Shown: positions 47,057 to 56,607 of the stretch, piece by piece
How positions within the stretch are numbered: position 1 is the first letter of the stretch
How the letters are laid out: the number at the start of each line of letters is the position of its first letter
Assembly (NCBI RefSeq): GCF_016592555.1
Contig: NZ_AP014546.1
Coordinates: 372,001-436,000 of the forward strand
Source: Neptunomonas japonica JAMM 1380
GTDB taxonomy: Bacteria; Pseudomonadota; Gammaproteobacteria; Pseudomonadales; Balneatricaceae
Length of the DNA stretch: 64,000 nucleotides
Reading direction: 5' to 3'
Translations under genes and position numbers: made by a program
The notes under the pieces: model-generated
What the model saw: only the letters and a program-made list of their open reading frames with translations
Databases searched by the model: none
Told to the model about the DNA's origin: nothing

Positions 47057-50000
47057 TTACACTTGGCTAGTTAGTGGGCTTTGGGTGTTTTGAGCGTGAG
47101 TACTTTGAGGCTGAGTCTTTCGCACTTCACGAGTGAAACGTTTTAAGTAGTGTGGTCCACCCGCTTTAGGACCTGTTCCTGAGAGTCCTTGGCCACCAAA
47201 GGGCTGAACGCCGACTACCGCGCCTACTTGGTCGCGATTGATATAAATGTTGCCGGCACGAACACGATGTGTAATGTGATTAGCTGTGGTTTCGTTGCGT
47301 GTATGCACACCAAGGGTTAAACCAAAACCGCTGGCATTTATGCTATCAATGATGCTGTTAAGCTCAGACGCTTTATAGCGAACCACGTGAAGAATTGGCC
47401 CGAACTGCTCTTCAGATAACTGTTCGATTCCTGAAATTTCAAATGCACTTGGCGCAACAAAAGTACCTTTGTCTGAATCAAATGGCAGCGGCGTTTGAGC
47501 AATTAGAGAGGCATTTTTATGCATGTTTTCAATATGCTGCAACAGCCTGGTTTGTGCCCTTCTATCTATGACAGGCCCAATATCTGTTTGATGATATTCA
47601 GGGTTTCCAACAATGCTCTCTTGCATGGCTCCACGTAGCATTGGAATAATGCGATCAGCTATATCTTGCTGAACAAATAACACACGTAATGCTGAGCAGC
47701 GTTGCCCGGCGGATGCAAAAGCTGAGCGTACAGCATCGCGTACGACCTGTTCAGGTAAGCATGTTGAGTCGATCAACATGGCGTTTTGGCCGCCAGTCTC
47801 GGCGATAAATGGAACGGGACCTGCTTGGCGTTTGGCTAGAGAGCGGTTAATACGCTGCGCGGTCCCTGTTGAGCCAGTAAAGGCAACTCCAGCAACACGC
47901 TTGTCAGACGTTAATGGCTCACCGAGTGTTGCTCCCTCACCGGTAAGTAGCTGAATAGCGCCTGCAGGGATGCCTGCCTCAAGCATTAGTTGAACAGCGC
48001 GAAAGGCAATAAGGCTAGTTTGCTCTGCAGGTTTGGCGACAACCGTGTTACCGGCAGCCAACGCTGCTGCTATTGGGCCTAGGAATATTGCTAGAGGGAA
48101 ATTCCATGGTGATATACAGACGAACACACCACGCCCTTGACGGCTTATCTCTAGTGTTGAATGGTCAAAGCTCTGTAGCGTTTCAGTTTCACTCATTGCC
48201 AAGCGGGCTTGGACTGCGTAATAACGACAAAAATCAACGGCCTCACGCACTTCGTCGATTCCATCTTGTAACGTTTTTCCCGCTTCACGATGGCATAGTG
48301 CCATTAACTCACCGTAATTTTCTTCTAGTAAGTCGGCTAAGCGTTCTAAAGCTTGGGCACGATCAGTTACTGGTGTATCGCGCCATGCAGGGTAGGCTTT
48401 CTCAGCATGTTCTAGAGCAAGGTCTACATGCGAAGCACTGGCGAAATTAACCTGTCCTACGATGTGGTTGTGATCGTATGGCGCAACAATGCTAAAGGGT
48501 GTGGTGTTTGTAGATAGCACCTCACCATTTATAATCGGGCCTGCTTGCCAAGTAGTAGCCATAAATGGCTGAATCATCGCTTTAAAGTTGTTCCACTGCG
48601 CATCAATTTCAATGTTGTAACCGTAAGAGTTTTTACGCTCACCACTAAACAGTTCTGCAGGTAGTGGGATATAAGGGTTAGCCAGTGATTTTCGTGATGC
48701 TAAGACATCTGCTGGATGATCCACTAGTTCACTAATAGGGCAACGAGCATCCACCAAACGGTGCACAAAAGAGCTGTTGGCGCCATTTTCTAATAAACGG
48801 CGTACTAAGTAGGGCAGTAAGTCTTTGTGGTTACCTACCGGTGCATAAATACGTACAGTAACATTGTTTGTTTTGATGACCGTATTATAAAGCGCATCTC
48901 CCATGCCATGTAGGCGCTGGAATTCGTATTCATCGTGCATAGCCATAGCTATCACTGAAGCAACGGTATGCGCATTGTGGCTAGCAAATTGAGGATAAAT
49001 ATGCCCTCGGACATTTTCGCTTAACAAAAATCGCGCGCATGCTAAGTAAGCGGTATCCGTTGCTTCTTTACGTGTATAAACGGGGTATCCGCTTAAGCCA
49101 CGCTGTTGGCAATTTTTGATCTCGCTATCCCAGTAAGCGCCTTTTACTAAGCGCAATGGAATACGATCTCCCTGGCTTTTAGCTAATGCTGCTAGCCAGG
49201 CTAAAACAGGCAATGCGCGTTTTGAATAGGCCTGTACTACTAGACCTAGTTCACCCCAACCACGGGTTTTTGGGTGCTGGTATAGCTGCTGGAATAGTTC
49301 TAAAGATAATTCTAACCGATCCGCTTCTTCAGCATCGATGGTAATACCGACATTGAGGGATCTCGCGTGGCTGATGAGTTCAAGTACCTTATCGCTCATC
49401 TCTCCTAGTACGCGTGCTTTTTGGCTCACTTCATATCGTGGGTGAAGTGCTGACAGCTTGATAGATATTGTCGGTTTAGGCGCGCTTCCTTCATACTTAT
49501 CTTTTCCAACAGCACTAATAGCCTGTTTATAATCATTGAAGTACTTATCAGCATCTTGCGATGTTAACGCAGCTTCTCCAAGCATATCGAAGGAGTAGGT
49601 ATAGCCTTTGTCGCGGTCGCTACGGCCACGCTTTAGTGCTTCTTTAATTGAGCGTCCCAGCACAAACTGATGGCCCATTATTTTCATAGCCTGGTTCATC
49701 ACTTTACGGATGACAGGTTCAGACATTTTATTGACGAGACGGTTAATGACGTTTGACGGTTCGCCGTCTTCATCTTTATCAAGCGATACAACTTTACCGG
49801 TCAGCAGTAATCCCCAGGTAGAGGCGTTTACAAAGAGAGAGTCTGAGTTCTTCAGGTGTGCTTTCCAGTCAGCTACTGACAGCTTGTCACGTATTAGCGC
49901 ATCGGCTGTTTCTGCATCAGGGATACGCATGAGTGCTTCGGCAAGGCACATAAGGAGGATACCTTCACGAGTGTCTAAGCTGTATTCAAGCAGCAATGCA

Positions 50001-50224
50001 TCAATCATGTGAATGGCACCATCATCTGCGCGCACCTGTTCGATTAGCGTAGTCGCGCCTTGAGTGATCTGTTGGCGTTCATTCGTATTAGGTGTGGCCA
50101 ATGGTAACAGTTCTTTTAACCAACTCGTTTCATCTACTGAGTAGAGCGGTGAAATGAGTTCCCAAATGTGTGGGAGTGGCTGATCTAGAAAATCAGGATT
50201 AAAGATGTCGGTGGCTTTGAACAT
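47057..50224 (-). CDS. putA: Bifunctional proline dehydrogenase/P5C dehydrogenase PutA
   Basis: The 1055-residue protein oxidises proline to glutamate in two steps. The FAD-dependent proline dehydrogenase barrel (about 130-450) has TISIKLSALHPRYE and RLVKGAYWDSEIK. The glutamate-semialdehyde dehydrogenase domain (about 560-1030) has the glutamate in ETGGQNAM and the catalytic Cys843 in GQRCSA. There is no N-terminal ribbon-helix-helix domain, so it should not repress its own operon. It stops just after the ALDH domain, and the usual C-terminal domain is the next gene. The start at 50224 (MFKATDIF) has GGGAG seven bases upstream; an open extension to 50284 is unlikely. Confidence 0.95.
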   Translation of the reverse strand: MFKATDIFNPDFLDQPLPHIWELISPLYSVDETSWLKELLPLATPNTNERQQITQGATTLIEQVRADDGAIHMIDALLLEYSLDTREGILLMCLAEALMRIPDAETADALIRDKLSVADWKAHLKNSDSLFVNASTWGLLLTGKVVSLDKDEDGEPSNVINRLVNKMSEPVIRKVMNQAMKIMGHQFVLGRSIKEALKRGRSDRDKGYTYSFDMLGEAALTSQDADKYFNDYKQAISAVGKDKYEGSAPKPTISIKLSALHPRYEVSQKARVLGEMSDKVLELISHARSLNVGITIDAEEADRLELSLELFQQLYQHPKTRGWGELGLVVQAYSKRALPVLAWLAALAKSQGDRIPLRLVKGAYWDSEIKNCQQRGLSGYPVYTRKEATDTAYLACARFLLSENVRGHIYPQFASHNAHTVASVIAMAMHDEYEFQRLHGMGDALYNTVIKTNNVTVRIYAPVGNHKDLLPYLVRRLLENGANSSFVHRLVDARCPISELVDHPADVLASRKSLANPYIPLPAELFSGERKNSYGYNIEIDAQWNNFKAMIQPFMATTWQAGPIINGEVLSTNTTPFSIVAPYDHNHIVGQVNFASASHVDLALEHAEKAYPAWRDTPVTDRAQALERLADLLEENYGELMALCHREAGKTLQDGIDEVREAVDFCRYYAVQARLAMSETETLQSFDHSTLEISRQGRGVFVCISPWNFPLAIFLGPIAAALAAGNTVVAKPAEQTSLIAFRAVQLMLEAGIPAGAIQLLTGEGATLGEPLTSDKRVAGVAFTGSTGTAQRINRSLAKRQAGPVPFIAETGGQNAMLIDSTCLPEQVVRDAVRSAFASAGQRCSALRVLFVQQDIADRIIPMLRGAMQESIVGNPEYHQTDIGPVIDRRAQTRLLQHIENMHKNASLIAQTPLPFDSDKGTFVAPSAFEISGIEQLSEEQFGPILHVVRYKASELNSIIDSINASGFGLTLGVHTRNETTANHITHRVRAGNIYINRDQVGAVVGVQPFGGQGLSGTGPKAGGPHYLKRFTREVRKTQPQSTHAQNTQSPLTSQV

Positions 50225-50456
50225 AGTTATGCTCCCTAAACATGTTGGACGGTCGATAGCTGCGCCATGGGTCACGAATATCATGATGGTTCAACTGTAT
50301 GGCCAACTGGCCGCTTTCGTCTTGCGAAAAACTTGGGTTGTTTTGTAAAAAGCTCTGTTTTACCTTCCATTAAGTGCTTTTTTGGACGTTTTCTTTATAA
50401 ACATGGGAGGTGATGAGGGAAAATTCCAGTTTTTAAGCGATCAATTGTCTGGAATT

Positions 50457-50465
50457 TGCTATGAT
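50457..50465 (+). promoter_or_regulatory. Extended -10 promoter for purEK
   Basis: TGCTATGAT: the TG and TATGAT of an extended -10 element. No convincing -35 is found at 16-18 bases. The ATG of purE is about 70 bases downstream. Confidence 0.45.
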
Positions 50466-50476
50466 CCGCTTTTGCG

Positions 50477-50500
50477 GCGTTATCTGGGATAGCGCTTCTT
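50477..50500 (+). other. 5'-leader hairpin of purE
   Basis: GCGTTATC, TGG, GATAGCGC (one G-U pair) followed by TTCTTTTT. It would lie within about ten bases of the predicted transcript start. It looks like a terminator, but its position fits a 5' stabilising stem or early attenuator. Confidence 0.4.
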
Positions 50501-50533
50501 TTTAGTACAATTAATTAGATCGGATCGAGTTAT

Positions 50534-51025
50534 ATGCAACCGAAAGTCGCCATTATCATGGGTTCTAAAAGTGATTGGGATACCATGAAATTAGCCACCG
50601 AGATTCTGGACGAGCTTCAGGTACCTCACCATGTAGAAGTCGTTTCAGCACACCGCACACCTGATAAGCTATTTTCTTTTTCCTCTGGTGCCGTTGATGC
50701 AGGCTATCAGGTCATTATTGCAGGTGCTGGTGGTGCCGCACATTTGCCTGGCATGGTTGCTTCAAAAACGCGCCTTCCTGTTCTAGGTGTTCCTGTACAG
50801 AGTAAAGCGCTGAATGGTATGGATAGCTTGCTATCAATTGTTCAGATGCCTAAAGGTATTGCTGTTGGCACATTGGCCATTGGTTCTGCCGGTGCTTTTA
50901 ATGCAGGCTTGATGGCAGCACAAATGCTTGCAAACACGGATGCTGAGTTAGCGCATCGTTTGGAAGCATTTCGTAAGGCGCAGACAGATACTATTTTAGA
51001 AAATCCTGATCCACGAGAAGTCTAA
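50534..51025 (+). CDS. purE: N5-carboxyaminoimidazole ribonucleotide mutase
   Basis: The 163-residue class I PurE converts N5-CAIR to CAIR in purine synthesis. Signatures are [21 protein letters not shown] with the active-site histidine, and [13 protein letters not shown]. The stop overlaps the purK ATG by one base (TAATG), so the two are coupled. Confidence 0.97.
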   Translation: MQPKVAIIMGSKSDWDTMKLATEILDELQVPHHVEVVSAHRTPDKLFSFSSGAVDAGYQVIIAGAGGAAHLPGMVASKTRLPVLGVPVQSKALNGMDSLLSIVQMPKGIAVGTLAIGSAGAFNAGLMAAQMLANTDAELAHRLEAFRKAQTDTILENPDPREV

Positions 51026-52092
51026 TGAGTAAAGTATGGGTATTGGGTGCAGGTCAGCTAGGAGCAATGATGCGCCATGCGGCAACGCCGTTAAATGTTG
51101 AAGTTGTACCGGTTGACTTTAATCAGTCTCAGAGCGTTGAGTTGGCAGATGATGATGTTGTTACTGCTGAAATAGAGCTGTGGCCTGAAACGAATGCAAC
51201 CAAGGTGCTTTCAAAGCATCCGCACTTTATTAATCGCGAAGTATTCCCGCGGTTAGCTGACCGCTTCACGCAAAAGCAGCTACTTGATGAGTTACAGATT
51301 GCCACAGCGCCATGGCAGCTTGTGGATTCTGACACTCAATCACAAGCCCTTTATCAAGCATTAGGTGAAACCGTACTCCTGAAGCGCCGGACGGGTGGTT
51401 ATGATGGGCGCGGCCAGTATTGGCTGAAGCAGCCAGAAGGAACAGAAGTACCAGAAGGTTGGCATCAAGAAGCCATTGCAGAACAGAAAATACCGTTTGA
51501 TGAAGAAGTCTCTCTTGTCGGCGCTAGAGATAAGGAGGGTAATTTGTATTTTTACCCGTTGGCGCTGAACCTACATGTTAACGGCATACTGATGGCATCT
51601 ATTGCTCCGTTAGAGCGCTTGTCAGGTGTTCAGGCAGAAGCGGAAGAAATGCTGGGTAAACTGCTGACGTCGCTTGAATATGTGGGTGTGATGGCGATGG
51701 AGTGTTTTCGTGTCGGAGAGCATTTGATGGTAAATGAACTTGCTCCTCGTGTACATAATAGTGGGCATTGGACTCAATCAGGAACAAGTATCAGCCAGTT
51801 TGAATCACATATTCGTGCTGTAGCAGGTTTGCCAATGAGTAAGGCGGTGGTTAAAGGCCAGTCTGTGATGATTAACTTGATTGGTGTTGAGCGCAACGAT
51901 GATTGGCTTGCCGTTGAAGGCGCTGAGTTGTATTGGTACGGAAAAGAGGTACGAGTTGGGCGTAAGGTAGGGCATATCAACCTTACGTTGAATGATTCGC
52001 AGCAGCTGAACTCATCTTTAAATCAACTGGCTTCAAGTTTTCCTGAGCCTTACCCTGAAGTATTTAGCTGGGTCGCTGATAATTTGAAATAA
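51025..52092 (+). CDS. purK: N5-carboxyaminoimidazole ribonucleotide synthase
   Basis: The 355-residue ATP-grasp enzyme carboxylates AIR using bicarbonate and ATP. VWVLGAGQLGAMM is the N-terminal binding loop, LLKRRTGGYDGRGQYW the ATP-grasp loop, and ELAPRVHNSGHWTQ the conserved C-terminal block. Together with purE it gives the two-step bacterial route to CAIR. Confidence 0.96.
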   Translation: MSKVWVLGAGQLGAMMRHAATPLNVEVVPVDFNQSQSVELADDDVVTAEIELWPETNATKVLSKHPHFINREVFPRLADRFTQKQLLDELQIATAPWQLVDSDTQSQALYQALGETVLLKRRTGGYDGRGQYWLKQPEGTEVPEGWHQEAIAEQKIPFDEEVSLVGARDKEGNLYFYPLALNLHVNGILMASIAPLERLSGVQAEAEEMLGKLLTSLEYVGVMAMECFRVGEHLMVNELAPRVHNSGHWTQSGTSISQFESHIRAVAGLPMSKAVVKGQSVMINLIGVERNDDWLAVEGAELYWYGKEVRVGRKVGHINLTLNDSQQLNSSLNQLASSFPEPYPEVFSWVADNLK

Positions 52093-52137
52093 GCTTGTAG
52101 TTTCATACTTAGATAAATTGTGATTAGTAAAAACATT

Positions 52138-52166
52138 AACGCCGTTGAATTTCAACGGCGTTTTTT
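52138..52166 (+). terminator. Rho-independent terminator after purK
   Basis: AACGCCGTTGAA, T, TTCAACGGCGTT is a 12-base inverted repeat followed by a run of T. Confidence 0.9.
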
Positions 52167-52243
52167 GTTTAAACTTTTCTTAAAGCTAAGGGCTTGGGAT
52201 TACTTAAAAGAATAGGCTGGTGTACGGTTGAGCTGTTGTTGTT

Positions 52244-53128
52244 TCAGTATTCAATAATGGTTTTTTGGCAGCGTGCAGGCGTGATATTAAAATGATCACG
52301 AAATGCATGTGTAAAGGCGCTCTGGCTGCTAAAACCACAGTGTTCAGCTGTTTGTAATATTGTCCAACCAGCAGCTAACTTCTCTTTCCCTCGCTCCAAA
52401 CGCATTCGTAATACATATTGATGAGGTGTGATACTTGTTTTCTCTTTAAAACAGCTATGAAAATGGCTAGGGCTTAAGAAAACACTTCCGGCGAGTTCTG
52501 CAATAGATATTTTACGGTGCATGTTTAATTGGATATAAAGGTCTAACGCTGCTAAATCAATCTGTGTGTTAATTCTTCGTGGTGAAGGCTCGTTCATGAG
52601 GTTTTGCATAGAAAGCAGCAAAGTATTACCACACGCCTGTAGTAACGGCGAGTTGGTAGGTGTTTGCTTTATTTCTTGGCAAATAGCTTGAAGTAATACT
52701 TGTCTTTGGCTATCTAGTGAGAAGTAAGAAGCTTTATCAAATAGACGAGATACTTGTGTTTGTAGGGTGGCTGAATTTAGTTTTGCTGTTTCTATATTAA
52801 TGACAACAATACGGTTGTCTCCCATGCCGCAAAACGCATGTTCTGTTGCTGAGGGGACTAAGCAACCTTTGCCAAGACCCACATTAGCCCCGTGACCTTG
52901 AATATCAAATTCAGTATTGCCTTCTAATCCAAAAACTAGCTGATGATACTTGTGGTCATGGTTATGGGCGGTATCAGGTAATGTCAGCAACTCTGTAGTC
53001 GTCACGATAGTGCTTGCCGTAGTTTGAACTGGGTTTGTTATATTTATAATTAAGTCGGCATATTTCAGTGAAAAGCCGTACTGATTGATAATTGTACAGC
53101 AAAATATCAATGGTTCCATGGGAATCAA
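52244..53128 (-). CDS. AraC-family transcriptional regulator with cupin sensor
   Basis: Residues about 40-150 form a cupin-like sensor (HNHDHKYHQLVFGLEG with several histidines, then LVPSATEHAFCG). Residues about 190-290 carry the two AraC helix-turn-helices (ISIAELAGSVFLSPSHFHSC and FSSQSAFTHAFRDHF). The target is unknown: neighbours are purK and hemE, and putA is 4 kb away. The frame begins with TTG at 53128. The ATG at 53119 is a likelier start, though no clear ribosome site precedes either. Confidence 0.88.
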   Translation of the reverse strand: MIPMEPLIFCCTIINQYGFSLKYADLIINITNPVQTTASTIVTTTELLTLPDTAHNHDHKYHQLVFGLEGNTEFDIQGHGANVGLGKGCLVPSATEHAFCGMGDNRIVVINIETAKLNSATLQTQVSRLFDKASYFSLDSQRQVLLQAICQEIKQTPTNSPLLQACGNTLLLSMQNLMNEPSPRRINTQIDLAALDLYIQLNMHRKISIAELAGSVFLSPSHFHSCFKEKTSITPHQYVLRMRLERGKEKLAAGWTILQTAEHCGFSSQSAFTHAFRDHFNITPARCQKTIIEY

Positions 53129-53226
53129 ATAGAGTTAGCGATGGCTTCTTTGATGTTGATCGTCTAATTAGAGCGCATTTCCTCATAAAAATCGGTAGAA
53201 TACGCCCCCATTGAAAGAAACTTTAG

Positions 53227-54306
53227 ATGGCTGAAATTGACATGGCTGAATTACAAAACGACCGCTTTTTACGTGCGCTTTTGCGTGAACCCGTTGATGT
53301 TACACCTGTTTGGATGATGCGACAGGCGGGACGTTATTTACCAGAATATAAAGCAACACGTGCGCTAGCAGGAGACTTTCTGAGCCTGTGTAAGAACCGT
53401 GAACTTGCATGCGAAGTAACACTTCAGCCGTTAGAGCGCTTTGAGTTGGATGCGGCAATTCTATTCTCTGATATTTTGACAATCCCTGATGCAATGGGTT
53501 TGGGTTTGTATTTTGAAGAGGGTGAAGGCCCGCGTTTCAAAAAAGTCATTCGTACTGAAAAAGATGTTGAAGCGTTAAAAGTACCAGACGCTGCTACGGA
53601 TCTTGATTATGTAATGAATGCTGTTAAAGAGATTCGTTCAGAGTTGAAAGGCCGGGTGCCATTGATTGGTTTTTCTGGAAGCCCGTGGACGCTAGCAACC
53701 TATATGGTTGAAGGTGGCTCTTCAAAAGATTTCCGTCATCTTAAAAAGATGATGTACGCTGAACCACAAGTGCTGCATGAGCTGTTAAGTAAGCTGGCGC
53801 AGTCAGTCACTAATTATCTTAATGAGCAAATTTTGAGCGGCGCTCAAGCCGTACAAATCTTTGATACTTGGGGTGGCGTGCTTAGCGGTGACATGTATAA
53901 AGCGTTCTCTTTAGATTATATGCGTAAAATCATCTCCGGTTTAATTCGTGAACATGATGGCCGTAAAGTACCGGTTATTATGTTTACCAAGAATGGCGGG
54001 CAGTGGTTAGAAGTGATGGCAGATGCAGGTGCGGATGCGCTAGGTCTTGATTGGACTACGGATATTGATGACGCACGCCGCCGTGTTGGGGGTAAAGTAG
54101 CGTTGCAAGGTAATATGGACCCTTCTGTTTTGTATGCGCAGCCTGAACGCATTCGTCAGGAAGTTGCAGATATCTTACAGCGCTTTGGTACAGGTAATGG
54201 CCATGTATTTAATCTTGGTCATGGCATACATCAGTTTGCTGACCCTGAACATGCCAAAGTATTTGTTGATGCAGTGCATGAACTCAGTGCTAAATATCAT
54301 GTCTGA
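53227..54306 (+). CDS. hemE: Uroporphyrinogen decarboxylase
   Basis: The enzyme decarboxylates uroporphyrinogen III to coproporphyrinogen [21 protein letters not shown] near the N-terminus, [16 protein letters not shown] with the active-site Asp, and a C-terminal [17 protein letters not shown] are diagnostic. At 359 residues it has five more than E. coli HemE; the second Met (53242) aligns with the usual start, but the first ATG is better spaced from a weak GAAAG. Confidence 0.97.
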   Translation: MAEIDMAELQNDRFLRALLREPVDVTPVWMMRQAGRYLPEYKATRALAGDFLSLCKNRELACEVTLQPLERFELDAAILFSDILTIPDAMGLGLYFEEGEGPRFKKVIRTEKDVEALKVPDAATDLDYVMNAVKEIRSELKGRVPLIGFSGSPWTLATYMVEGGSSKDFRHLKKMMYAEPQVLHELLSKLAQSVTNYLNEQILSGAQAVQIFDTWGGVLSGDMYKAFSLDYMRKIISGLIREHDGRKVPVIMFTKNGGQWLEVMADAGADALGLDWTTDIDDARRRVGGKVALQGNMDPSVLYAQPERIRQEVADILQRFGTGNGHVFNLGHGIHQFADPEHAKVFVDAVHELSAKYHV

Positions 54307-54330
54307 GTTATCTAGCTGATATGCTTTAAT

Positions 54331-54355
54331 AAAAGGGACTTCACTGTCCCTTTTT
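54331..54355 (+). terminator. Rho-independent terminator after hemE
   Basis: AAAAGGGAC, loop TTCACT, GTCCCTTTT with an additional T. It lies 24 bases after the hemE stop. Confidence 0.85.
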
Positions 54356-54420
54356 ATTAATTAGTTTTTGGCGATGGGATTTAACGTCTGATTCTTTATA
54401 CCTAACTTTTACGGGTTAAT

Positions 54421-55083
54421 ATGAAAAAACTACAGCATCTTTTTGATAGTAACCGTTCTTGGGCGGACAAAATTACGGAAGAAAATCCAGATTTTTTTGC
54501 TACGCTAGCGAAGCAGCAAGCGCCTGATTATTTATGGATTGGTTGCTCGGATAGTCGTGTGCCTGCGAATGAAATCGTCGGAATGTTACCAGGCGATATC
54601 TTTGTTCATCGAAATGTATCAAACCTTGTTATCCACACCGATATGAATTGTCTATCAGTGATTCAATATGCAGTGACCGTATTAAAAGTGAAGCATATTA
54701 TGGTGGTAGGACATTACGGCTGTGGTGGTGTACGCGCTGCTATTGAATCAAAGCCACATGGCTTGATTGACAACTGGTTACGTCATATCCGTGATATTGA
54801 TACGAAACATCGTGACTTGTTGTCGGTTTGGTCTGACCAGACTGAGTATTTAGAACGCCTATGCGAACTTAATGTCATTGAGCAAGCCTACAATGTATGT
54901 AATACCACTATTGCTCAAGAAGCGTGGGGAATAGAGCAAGAGCTTTCTGTACATGCGTGGGTGTATGGTTTAGATAATGGCCTAGTAAGAGATCTGAATT
55001 TTTGTATATCTGACCCGAGTTCTATTGAGTCGGGCTACCACGAAGCTGTGGAGTCGATTAATCAGCTTGCTTCAGCCAAGTGA
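54421..55083 (+). CDS. can: Beta-class carbonic anhydrase
   Basis: The 220-residue zinc enzyme interconverts CO2 and bicarbonate. Zinc ligands and the catalytic dyad appear in WIGCSDSRVPAN (Cys, Asp, Arg) and GHYGCGGVRAA (His, Cys), like E. coli Can. It is cytoplasmic and can supply bicarbonate for carboxylases, including purK nearby. Confidence 0.95.
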   Translation: MKKLQHLFDSNRSWADKITEENPDFFATLAKQQAPDYLWIGCSDSRVPANEIVGMLPGDIFVHRNVSNLVIHTDMNCLSVIQYAVTVLKVKHIMVVGHYGCGGVRAAIESKPHGLIDNWLRHIRDIDTKHRDLLSVWSDQTEYLERLCELNVIEQAYNVCNTTIAQEAWGIEQELSVHAWVYGLDNGLVRDLNFCISDPSSIESGYHEAVESINQLASAK

Positions 55084-55102
55084 TTTAGATATAGCATTAA
55101 AG

Positions 55103-55133
55103 TATCCCCTGCAATGTTGCATTACAGGGGATA
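55103..55133. terminator. Hairpin between converging can and metY
   Basis: TATCCCCTG-c-AATG, TTG, CATT-a-CAGGGGATA makes a 13-pair stem with one mismatch, between two converging genes. No T run is present. Confidence 0.55.
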
Positions 55134-55154
55134 GATCAGAGCAGTATTAAGTTT

Positions 55155-56429
55155 TTACTTAGTGCTAGCTAGTGCTTGTTCAAGGTCAGCAAGTAGATCG
55201 TCTATATGTTCAATACCGATCGATAGGCGAATCATTTCTGGTGCAACACCAGCTGATTTTAGCTCTTCATCATTTAACTGACGATGAGTTGTTTCGGCAG
55301 GGATTGAGGCGAGTGATTTACAATCCCCAATATTAACCAAGCGTACAAATACGGTTAAAGCGTCATAGAATTTGCGGGTGGCTTCGCGGCCACCAGTGAC
55401 GCCAAAGCTTAAAATTCCCGATGCTTGGCCTTTCATATATTTCTTCGCTAATGCGTGATCTTTATGGCTTTCTAAGCCTGCATAGTTCACCCAAGCTACT
55501 TGCTCATGGTTCTCTAAATACTCAGCTATCGTTTGAGTATTAGCATTAACACGCTCCATACGCAGTGCTAGCGTTTCTATGCCCTGCAGAATTAGGAAAG
55601 CATTCATAGGGGATAGAGCAGCACCCATGTTGCGCAATGGAACAACACGACAACGACCGATAAATGCCGCAGGGCCAAAGGCTTCTGTGTAAACAACGCC
55701 GTGGTATGAAGCATCGGGTTCGTTTAATAAAGGGAAACGTGTTTTGTTTTCAGCCCACGGGAAATTACCCGAATCAATGATCACACCTGCTAACGAGTTG
55801 CCGTGTCCACCCATATATTTTGTAGCAGCATGTACAACAATATCAGCACCTTGTTCAATAGGGCGCCACATCAGTGGGCTTGCGACTGTATTGTCCACAA
55901 TCAAAGGCACACCGTGTCGATGTGCAATCTCTGCTAATTTCTCAATATCAGCAATACCACCTGAAGGGTTGCCGATAGACTCGCAAAAAATCCCTTTAGT
56001 GTGCTCGTCGATGTGCGCTTCAATGGCAGCAAAATCATCTTTGTTAGCAAAACGAACCTTGATCCCTTGGCGTGGCAGGGTATGAGCAAACAAATTATAG
56101 GTGCCGCCATAGAGCTCGCTAGTAGAAACGATGTTATCGCCTACTTCAGCGAGTGTCTGGATAGTATAAGTAATGGCAGACATGCCAGAAGCAACGGCTA
56201 ATGCCGCGATGCCTCCTTCTAGTTCAGCCGCACGTTTTTCAAGAACATCGGTAGTTGGGTTCATGATGCGTGTGTAAATATTACCTGGGACCTTTAAGTC
56301 AAACAGGTCTGCACCATGTTGAGCATCATCAAACGCATAAGAAGCTGTTTGGTAAATAGGGACAGCAACCGCTTTAGTCGTTGGGTCTGGCGTATAACCG
56401 CCATGAACGGCAATGGTTTCCAGTTTCAT
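55155..56429 (-). CDS. metY: O-acetylhomoserine sulfhydrylase (PLP enzyme)
   Basis: The 424-residue member of the Cys/Met-metabolism PLP family begins ETIAVHGGYTPDPTTKAV and has the PLP-binding lysine in HAATKYMGGHG. Length and the GNPSGGIADIEKLAEIAH block favour O-acetylhomoserine sulfhydrylase over cystathionine gamma-synthase. It would make homocysteine directly from sulfide and an activated homoserine. No riboswitch is recognisable upstream. Confidence 0.88.
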   Translation of the reverse strand: MKLETIAVHGGYTPDPTTKAVAVPIYQTASYAFDDAQHGADLFDLKVPGNIYTRIMNPTTDVLEKRAAELEGGIAALAVASGMSAITYTIQTLAEVGDNIVSTSELYGGTYNLFAHTLPRQGIKVRFANKDDFAAIEAHIDEHTKGIFCESIGNPSGGIADIEKLAEIAHRHGVPLIVDNTVASPLMWRPIEQGADIVVHAATKYMGGHGNSLAGVIIDSGNFPWAENKTRFPLLNEPDASYHGVVYTEAFGPAAFIGRCRVVPLRNMGAALSPMNAFLILQGIETLALRMERVNANTQTIAEYLENHEQVAWVNYAGLESHKDHALAKKYMKGQASGILSFGVTGGREATRKFYDALTVFVRLVNIGDCKSLASIPAETTHRQLNDEELKSAGVAPEMIRLSIGIEHIDDLLADLEQALASTK

Positions 56430-56550
56430 GTAGCGCTCCTTGGGTGTTTTTTATTAAGGGCTGTTATCGTCTGTTAGATAATACGATAAAAATAGTAGGT
56501 CGATTGTAAAGGTTATCCCCAACAAATTAAAAGCGAAACAGACTAATGCT

Positions 56551-56579
56551 TTATGAGAAGTGTGCAGGTTGGGTAGAAT
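56551..56579 (+). promoter_or_regulatory. Possible sigma-70 promoter for radA
   Basis: TTATGA (56551-56556), 17 bases, TAGAAT (56574-56579), 28 bases before the ATG. The -35 is weak. Confidence 0.35.
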
Positions 56580-56607
56580 GCATTTCATATAGCAAAGGGA
56601 GAACATT

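Larger units (their letters stand above)
50225..50533. other. Divergent regulatory region between putA and purE
   Basis: This 309-base gap holds an extended -10 promoter for purE and a small inverted repeat GGCCA, AC, TGGCC (50301-50312) upstream of putA that could be an operator. No PurR-like box or further gene is visible to me. Confidence 0.45.

Noticed and set aside
46336..47059. Programmed frameshift joining putA to its C-terminal domain
   Set aside because: No slippery heptamer near the putA stop, and the second frame has its own good ribosome site. A sequencing error cannot be wholly excluded.
50225..50284. Extension of putA to an earlier start
   Set aside because: GGGAG before 50224 and the known PutA start pattern favour the shorter form.
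56430..56607. SAM riboswitch upstream of metY
   Set aside because: No multi-stem fold or conserved core is visible; only a short inverted ATCGT repeat.
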